Assembly: GCF_015706575.1 (NCBI RefSeq)
Contig: NW_024037076.1
Span: 1,612,001 to 1,676,000, forward strand
Reading direction: 5' to 3'
DNA: 64,000 nt
DNA from: Patiria miniata
Taxonomy: Eukaryota; Echinodermata; Asteroidea; Valvatida; Asterinidae
The position numbers were made by a program, and so were the translations under genes. Every line of letters starts with the position of its first letter. The stretch's first letter is position 1. Positions 56,717 through 64,000 of the stretch are shown here, piece after piece. The notes below the pieces were generated by a model. The model was not told the origin of the DNA, ran no database searches, and was given only the letters and a program-made list of their open reading frames with translations.

Positions 56717-57029
56717 CCTACATATAGCTTTGTATAATACAGCATGCAATACGGTGATGGTAGATTGAATTGCTGTTTACGTTGTGATATTTTAATACCA
56801 GAAAATAAATTAAAAGCTAAGAACAAAATCAACGATTGTAACTTTTAAAAGCTGCTGGAATTGAAACGTTTGGAAGAACGCTTACATCCTAAACCTGGCG
56901 CTAATGTGTGGACCACACATCCAACTGTTCATTTAGTACAAGCCATTTCACAAGTGCTTCTTAGAGTCAGATCAAATTGTTACAACTATAATAGGCTATG
57001 TGGCTACAAATAAATTTCCTCTTTCCTAT

Positions 57030-57230
57030 ACTGTCACTTTATAAAGCCCTGATGCTTTTAGTCAGAAATCTAGCCACAAGTCAAAAAGACGAGCAATAGT
57101 TTAAAAACTTAAATTCATAATCCTTATGTCTGGTTATCCAAAGAGTTTCATGAGAATTGCATGTCACTTGAGCACTGAGTGCAGAGGCCGATCCAGCGGG
57201 GGGGGGGGGGGGGGCATTTGGACGGGAACG
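57030..57230 (+). repeat. Repeat flanking the Mutator-like element, left copy
   Basis: 'catgagaattgcatgtcacttgagca.tgagtgcagaggccgatc' region is repeated, in the same direction, at 59345-59560 on the other side of the element; a poly-G run of about 18 follows here. Confidence 0.7.
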
Positions 57231-57284
57231 CCGTTTCGTAGGCCCTAGGCACAGTGTTCCCTAGGCCCTACTCCGCCCTAGGCA

Positions 57285-59275
57285 TAGCCTTGACCAAGGC
57301 TATCAGCTTGTTCCCATATGAGCTTGTTCCCGCTACCGTACATGCACACCGCGCGCGCGGCAACACTTTGTTGTACTATATACCGTTAGCCCCAACGACC
57401 CTTGCGTGTGCTTTGTGTGCATGTACGTACCCCTAACACTCACTTCCGCAAACAGCCGTACAGTAAATCGAGGCAGAAGATAGCCTTGACGCAACCGTGT
57501 ATGCTGAATATGATAAATAGTGCGCGCTATGGTAAATAGTCTTCTCTCATTGGATAACGGCTGACAAAAAAATGAATATTTATTAAATTGCGTAATACGA
57601 CCAAAGGTTTATAAACCAGACGGCCTGTGGTAACAATAATTATTGTAAAACACCCCCTTAAAATCTCAAATAATAGTAGAATAATATTTATAAAGTTACA
57701 CATAGTTTGGGTCGAAAATGAAATGAAAAAGGATGAAAAAATTTGACCTTCAAAAAACGGCAAACGGTACAAAACCGCACGCCGGCAAAAGCGATGTCAC
57801 CATGCACAGAGGCCACGTTGGGGCCGTCCACTGTAGGCACCGGCCCGGCTGGCGCCATACAGTGAGACACGCTGCGCTTTCACGTTCAGCGGCCAAAAAA
57901 GCGCTCACACTGTTGAGTATATCTACCGCTGACTTTTTTTTTGGCGGGGGGGGGGGGTATTTCTTCTAAGCTGTCAAGGGGATATGGGAAAAAATATCTC
58001 TCCTTCAGCAAACCTATTCTGTAAGACTGATTTTAACTTGTATGAACAACTTATAAGTTATAAGTCGTATGTACGACTAATATATCGACAGGGTACGACA
58101 TTTCGACAGGGTACGACTAATATCATCGACAGGGTACGACATATATGTCGGCAGAGTATGACAAATCAAACATATGACATAATGTTGACAGGTGCTGGTA
58201 TGACATATATGTCGTGCATAAGTCGAGTCAACAGGGTACGATATATGTCGCATACGACAAATTCGTATATATAAGTACGACTTAATATCTCGTGTGTACA
58301 AAATATGAATTGTAACTCGTATGTTCGACTTGTCGATTATGTCGTACATACAACATTTCTTGTGAGAACGACTTGTATCTCGTGTGATTTACATCTAGGA
58401 CTTACATGTCGTACGTATGTCGTAGGTACGACATACGATTCATACGTACGCGTTAAAATACATGTGTCGTACGTATGAGATGTATGTTGCACATGGTACG
58501 AATTCAGGGAGAGTTTTTTTTTCACCATGTACCTGACAGTTTCGTATATTTCCATCCCAAAGTCAATAGCTCGTTTCTTGCAGTTAATTCATGCGGGTGC
58601 TTATAGATACGAGTTAACCTGCATTCGATTAAATGGGTACGATTTGACCTGGGTCCGAGTTGACCTGTTCCCTACATTCGCTGTCAGAATAGCGGGCAGG
58701 TAGCGGCGTGATAATGTACGCTGTTGCACCGACAAAACGTCAGTGGACTGTCTTGAACTGTCCAATTCGCAATACATTGGAAATAATATCATTTTGAACA
58801 ATAATTGTTCACTCATATAGCGGCATATTTCATTCGTTTGTAATAAAACTGGAGAAATGGTTTAAAATGGGATTGAAATACCTGGACATACCATGGTCTG
58901 AGTGAACATACATGTACGTGGTGTATACAGTAATTTGCGGACTATGAATATGTATGTCGCGGGTCAAAGTTTACGGGCTTTGATTGGATATCGTGTAATA
59001 TATGCGCATCAAAAATTTTCGGCCGATTTCGGTCGAAACTATAAAGAAACACATAAGAATTCGCCACGGTTGCGTCAAGGCTATCTGCCGCCTCGACTTA
59101 CTGTACGGCTGTTTGCGGAAGTGTGTGTGGGGCGTACGTACATGCACACAAAGCACACGCAAGGGTCGTTGAGGCTAACGGTATAGTACACGAGTGATTG
59201 TGTCGCGGCGCGCGCGGTGTGCGGTAGCGGGAACAAGCTTGTATGGGAACAAGGTGATAGCCTTGGTCAAGGCTA
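57285..59275. mobile_element. 1991-bp Mutator-like foldback element
   Basis: Perfect 9-bp target duplication CCCTAGGCA (57276-57284, 59276-59284), the size typical of MULEs. Long terminal inverted repeats, about 57285-57505 and 59062-59275, start TAGCCTTGACCAAGGCTATC and run through 'acgacccttgcgtgtgcttt' and 'cttccgcaaacagccgtaca'. No transposase was found, so it is non-autonomous. A palindromic array lies in the middle. Confidence 0.88.
58030..58505. repeat. Palindromic GTACGAC/GTCGTAC array inside the Mutator-like element
   Basis: More than fifteen words of the type 'gtacgaca', 'atgtcgtac' and 'acgacatatatgtcg' in both orientations; 'cgacagggtacgac' recurs three times near 58087-58140. 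Units are irregular, 17-35 bp. Confidence 0.78.
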
Positions 59276-59344
59276 CCCTAGGCACCATCATGTTGATGCT
59301 AAAGTACTAGCACTGTACGAATCAGGCCCGGTCAAAATGGTATA

Positions 59345-59560
59345 GGTCCTAGCTCTGAAAGCCATCTTTCTACTGTCAATTACTGCACAAAGCCATGATG
59401 TTTTCACCAAGAAATCAATTTGCAAATTAAAAAGGCAAACTTTACAAGCTCAAATTCATATTCCTCATGTTCGGTAATCCAAATGGTTTCATGAGAATTG
59501 TATGCCACTTGAGCATTGAGTGCAGAGGCCGATCAAGAGGGGGCATTTGGAGGATTACAA
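59345..59560 (+). repeat. Repeat flanking the Mutator-like element, right copy
   Basis: Same order as 57030-57230: 'aaattcatattcctcatg', 'tttcatgagaattg', 'gagtgcagaggccgatc'. About 80-85 percent alike by eye and lacking the long poly-G. Confidence 0.65.
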
Positions 59561-59968
59561 CCCTCCCCCTCCACCGCTGACTAATGCCATGACACTTCAT
59601 TTCAATTCAAAGGCAACATTTATTTCCATACTTTCCACAAATACGTCAAACTAAGTTTTCAAATACAAAGAAGGTATTAATTGTAATCATTTAATAAATA
59701 ATAATACAACAATGTAGTACAACGACTAAATATATTAAATAAGGGTGAAGTGTACGGGGCTGTTCATATCAACCGAAGCTTGTAGAGAACAGCCTAACAC
59801 ATAAATGGAAAATACAGGACAGTATACACAGACAATAGGAATAAACACGAAAACAGTCAAAGGGAAACTAAAGACAAGACAAAACAAAACAAAACACGAG
59901 ACGGGACACTAAAAACCGAGACAAATTGAATAGTTGCGACACTAGTAATGTAAATATCGTACTTCATC

Positions 59969-60536
59969 GTGTCCAATAAACATTGTGCATGAAGACATCG
60001 CTGATTTTCTTAAAAAATGGTCAGACCAGCTAATCAAATTTTGTAGCATTTTCAAGCCTATGGTCTTGTTTATAACTGGTGACAAAATCAAGAAAATCCA
60101 ACAATGCAAACCCGAGGTATCTTTGATTTGGTATAGGTATGTGTTACGCAGTGCTTGAAACATTGCACTTTGTGTAAAAAGATTTCATTCGTAAATGAAT
60201 AAAACTAGAAACAGCATAGCTAGTTTATTTGATTGCTTATCGAAGAAGATTATTCAAAAACACGTGGTAAATTGCTCTAATTGCAAATCACTCGAGCGTC
60301 AACGTTGTATAGACCCTTTTAACGCTCTTTGTTAACATGCCTAATTGTGCAGGAAGAAAATATTATAGCCTTACCAAATCAACAATATCTCTGGTTTGCA
60401 TTGATGAATTTCTTGATATTTTCACCAATTATAAACAAGATCAAAGGCTTTCAAATATAATAAAATGTGATTAGCTATTATGACCACCTTTTGAGAAAAT
60501 CAGCGACTTCTTTATGCACACAGTTTATTGGGACAC
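59969..60536. mobile_element. Inverted-repeat element with about 190-bp arms
   Basis: Left GTGTCCAATAAAC...; right, on the other strand, GTGTCCCAATAAACTGTG.... The arms also share 'tcgctgattttct', 'cttgtttataa.tggtga' and 'caatgcaaacc'. About 568 bp. A 73-codon minus frame crosses the left arm; identity not known, Tc1/mariner-like ends are possible. Confidence 0.65.
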
Positions 60537-61076
60537 GCTGTATTTCTGGGTCATTGCTTATGGGTGACTGTTGTTTATAAATATTTCAGGCTGCTGTACG
60601 TGTTCAATTTTGTTTTTACTCCCATGCACACGAATTGTCATCTTTAGGGCATATGTTTTGCAGGACAAATATCTACTTTTGGAGGTGTTCCTCACCCTCT
60701 CTCTTCTTTGGTTCAAAGTCTCGTTCACAATCAGAAAAACAGCAAATTTGAAATAAAAACTACAATATTTTTCGGGGTGAAACTACGTCGTCAAAAGGGA
60801 TTATTGTTATCATTGGTACATGTATATACTTGCCAATAAATTTGGACATTATCCGGTTCATTAACTCTTTTGATACACAATGTACTTTCCATTTGGGGAA
60901 AATCAAACTGCATGGAAACAAATCACAACATTCATACCGGGCCGAATGCAATGCGGCATAAATTGATTATGCAAATACTCTCGGAACTTTACTCCACACA
61001 TAACAAGCGGGCGCATCGAAACGAGGGCGCCCTTGCTGATTGGCTTTGAGGTTCCCCGTTTATTTATTATTAGCTA

Positions 61077-61318
61077 TGACGTAAGGGAAATCCCACTGCT
61101 TCGATTTCGCAATGGCAAAATGTATGGTAAATTCCGTTCACTAAAACACTTACAACATGTTGCTCATGACGTAAGGGAAATCCCACTGCTTCGATTTCGC
61201 AATGGCAAAATGTATGGTAAATTCCGTTCACTAAAACGCTTACAAAATTTTGCTCATGACGTAAGGGAAATCCCACTGCTTCGATCTCGCAATGGCAAAA
61301 TGTATGGTAAATTCCGCG
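61077..61318 (+). repeat. 90-bp tandem repeat, nearly three units
   Basis: Units start at 61077, 61167 and 61257 with 'tgacgtaagggaaatccc' and differ by a few bases; the third ends early in 'aattccg'. Since 90 is a multiple of three, both strands stay open and give 30-residue peptide repeats (plus strand: DVREIPLLRFRNGKMYGKFR). Confidence 0.9.
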
Positions 61319-63330
61319 TATTCAGCCGTACTTGTGTACGTGTATCCAGCTGCGTATTCATAAAGTACGGAGGCCAATAAACAACATTATTGATGTGATA
61401 ATTTTTTATATATTTAATGCGGATTTCATCGAGGAGTGTACCGAAAATGAAGGATGTCAGTATTATGTTTGATGTTCAGTTATTTAGGTCTCGTGGCTTC
61501 CTATAAATTATTTTGGTTTCAGATCTAAGGCAACTATGAATCACGTGATACTCGTCCTGAGAAAAATCGTACTAAAATAGCATTTTGCGTTTGAACAACA
61601 TTAAACTTAAACTTCGAGACAAAGTGTACCAAACAGGCAAAAAAGTCAAATCGCCGATGACATCTTAAAGAGTGGTGTGCCGCCTACACTCTATTTTGGT
61701 TTCAGGTGTATGGGGTGTATCTGTCACGTGACAATGGCATACGTAATGGGTTTTCACTGCCAAATTTACTTAAATGCGGATTTCAGGAAAAAGTTTACCG
61801 AAAATGCAACATGTCCGAATTATGTTTGATGGTCAGTTAATATTGAGGACTAGATGCTTCCTATAAATTATTTTGGTTTCAGATCTAGGGCAGCTATGAA
61901 TCACGTGATACTCGTCCTGAGAAAAATTGTAAAATAGCATTTTGCGGTAACGTTGTACATTTAACTTAAGTTAAACTTCGAGACAAAGTGTACCAAACAG
62001 TGGAGAAGAAATAGTCAAATCGCCGATGACATCTTAAAGAGTGGTGTCCTGCCTACACTCTATTTTGGTTTCAGGTGTATGGGGTGTATCTGTCACGTGA
62101 CAATGGCATAACAAAATGGGCTTTCACCGCCAAATTTATTTTATTTTATATAATTATTTAATGCGGATTTCAGGAAAAAGTGCACCGAAAATGCAACATG
62201 TCCGGATTATGTTTGATGGTCAGTTATTGAGGACTAGATGCTTCCTATAAATTATTTTGGTTTCAGATCTAGGGCAGCTATGAATCACGTGATACTCGTC
62301 CTGAGAAAAATCGTACTAAATAGCATTTTGCGGTAACGTTGTACATTTAACTTAAGTTAAACTTCGAGACAAAGTGTACCAAAAAGACCATCAAACATAA
62401 TTCGGACAAGTTGCATTTTCGGTACACTTTTTCCTGAAATCCGCATTAAATAGATAAAATAAAGTATATTTGGCGATGAAAGCCCATTATGTTAGGCAAA
62501 ATGAAAAAAAAACATGTTTAGCGTCCTGCCTCTTTGACAAAAAGGAAGGAGGAGGCCCTTTTTTTTTTTTTTTCTTTTCAAAATGGCCGCCCGACACATT
62601 TTTCAAGCCAACGTGGCCGGGCTATTTTTCAGGATGGTTACCAGCTTTTTTCAAAATGGCCGCCACTTGGACTCATTGACTATTTCCACAGCTTTATACA
62701 CGGTATAAAAGTCTAAAAATATGATTTCTTTCGTCAGAGATCGTTAAAATGTATCAATTTTTGTCTTTAAAAAAAAAAGAAAAAAAAAAGGAGGCGGCCT
62801 CTAAAAAGGGAGCGGGCGGGGACGCTAAACATGTTTTTTTTTTTACTTCGCCTTATGCCATTGTCACGTGATAGATACACCCCATACACGTACACCTGAA
62901 ACCAAAATAGAGTGTAGGCAGGGCACCACTCTTCAAGATGATGTCATCGGCGATTTGACTTTTTCTCCTACACTGTTTGGTACACTTTGTCTCGAAGTTT
63001 AACTGAAGTTTAATGTTGTTGTACAACTGCTAAATGCTACTTTTAGTACGATTTTTCTCAGGACGAGTATCACGTGATTCATAACTGCCCTAGATCTGAA
63101 ACCAAAATAATTTATAGTAAGCCTCTAGTCCTCAATAACTGAACATCAAACATAATACTGACGTCCTTCATTTTCGGTACACTCCTCCATGAAATCTGCA
63201 TTAAATATATAAAAATGTATCACATCAATATTGTTGTTTATTGGCCTCCGTAGTTGATGAATACGCGGCTGAATACACGGCTGAATACGCGGCTGTGGTA
63301 ACTGGCCGAATACGCGGCCTGGTTCACTTG
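61312..63330. mobile_element. About 2-kb foldback element with tandem long units in one arm
   Basis: The left end 'gtattcataaagtacggagg' followed by 'ccaataaacaac' is met by its complement near 63228-63275. The left arm holds three units of about 360-390 bp (starting near 61413, 61770 and 62157) with 'aaattattttggtttcagat', 'aatcacgtgatactcgtcct' and 'aacttcgagacaaagtgtac'. The right arm (about 62850-63215) has one inverted unit. The middle (62380-62850) includes 'aaaatggccgcc' words and A/T runs. Confidence 0.8.
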
Positions 63331-63352
63331 TAGTTGTACTCGGTGGGGCGGT

Positions 63353-63454
63353 TAGGGTTAAAACGCTTTCAAAATTTTGCTCAAATTCTTCAGACACCAG
63401 TTCTATAGTCTCACAGATAAATACTACAGACCCTTCTCTGAGGCAAGTGGACAT
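63353..63454 (-). other. Open minus-strand stretch of unknown nature
   Basis: MSTCLREGSVVFICETIELV continues to FEQNFESVLTLT before entering the element at about 63330. Composition looks coding-like, but nothing else supports an exon. Confidence 0.25.
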
Positions 63455-63756
63455 TTTATGCTGTATTTAATCTACAAGTACAAACTGACAACGTTTCATC
63501 ATAGTTGACATGTTTAAACTAGGCCAAAGTTTACTTACGATCCTGATGAAAAGTGAAATTTTCCGTTCAATTCCGAGAGCTCCCCTCGCGATCGTGAACT
63601 TGGCGACTCGCGTTTGAACGATGCAAACGTGATCCAGTCTACTCATTATCATGCATATTCGATGCATCGCGCTCGGTAACGGAATAGCTTGGACCAGTGC
63701 ATTACTATCGCGTATCGCCATATGCAAAAAGGCGATAAGTTGGGCCAAGTTACTCG

Positions 63757-64000
63757 GACTACCAAACTAGTTGGCGACATTAAGAACATTACAGGTATGT
63801 CATTGATTAAGGGCAGGGTTTTAAATTTTTGAGGAAAATTTGGAGGTAAAAAAATGACGACGACAAAACGCAACACGAAAATAAAGATGGCCAATGGGAA
63901 TTTAAAAATGGAAGATTGCGATCACCGCGTGAGTACCGTGAACGCGCAAGGCCCGCAGACGGAATCGCACGGCACCTACCGTACCGTTGGAAAATCGTAG
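63757..64000 (+). repeat. Dispersed repeat R4, copy 2 (runs off the window)
   Basis: Direct match to 28358-28575 in several blocks ('gacattaagaaca', 'gacgacaaaacgcaacacg', 'ggaaaatcgta'). It carries an extra 'ggccaatgggaatttaaaaatgg' stretch. Confidence 0.7.

Overview
The window looks like a chromosome fragment from a marine invertebrate animal, most likely a deuterostome and perhaps an echinoderm. This is an inference from: long introns with ordinary GT/AG sites, a TRAF-type adaptor gene, a NACHT (NLR-type) pseudogene of the kind greatly expanded in such genomes, an L2/CR1-type LINE, and many short DNA-transposon relics (T2/Kolobok, piggyBac, hAT, Mutator-like). There is nothing bacterial about gene density or signals. 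I cannot name the species.

One host gene can be read end to end. A TRAF2/3-like adaptor lies on the minus strand at 26320-10488 in eight coding exons: RING (exons 1-2), TRAF-type zinc fingers (3-6), a linker plus coiled coil (7) and the MATH/TRAF-C domain (8). All seven junctions fit phase and GT/AG rules and give a 584-residue protein. Its introns are crowded with small transposon relics, including an inverted pair of T2-like elements in intron 2 and nested insertions that fix relative ages.

Region by region: 0-9.5 kb holds short inverted repeats, a decayed cysteine-rich coding remnant (4.87-5.33 kb) and AT-rich sequence. 9.5-26.3 kb is the TRAF gene. 26.7-30.6 kb is MITEs and palindromes. 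31.1-34.7 kb is a LINE with one intact 1084-codon frame. 35-36.1 kb is a dispersed repeat and a degenerate minisatellite. 36.3-37.5 kb is a broken Ty3/gypsy fossil. 39.4-39.9 kb is a hAT transposase remnant, and 40.2-41.35 kb a second, broken LINE. 42.1-46.5 kb is bounded by two direct copies of a ~0.58 kb segment that are almost identical.

From 48.7 kb on the sequence is dominated by elements built from short tandem units in opposing orientations. These are a 1044-bp foldback element with a 6-bp target duplication, a second opposed array at 52.3-52.7 kb, a 1991-bp Mutator-like foldback with a 9-bp target duplication and a palindromic array inside it (57.3-59.3 kb), and a ~2 kb inverted-repeat element with long tandem units (61.3-63.3 kb). 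Two tandem NACHT fragments (52.75-53.96 kb) sit among them, one split by a MITE. No RNA gene or CRISPR array was recognised.
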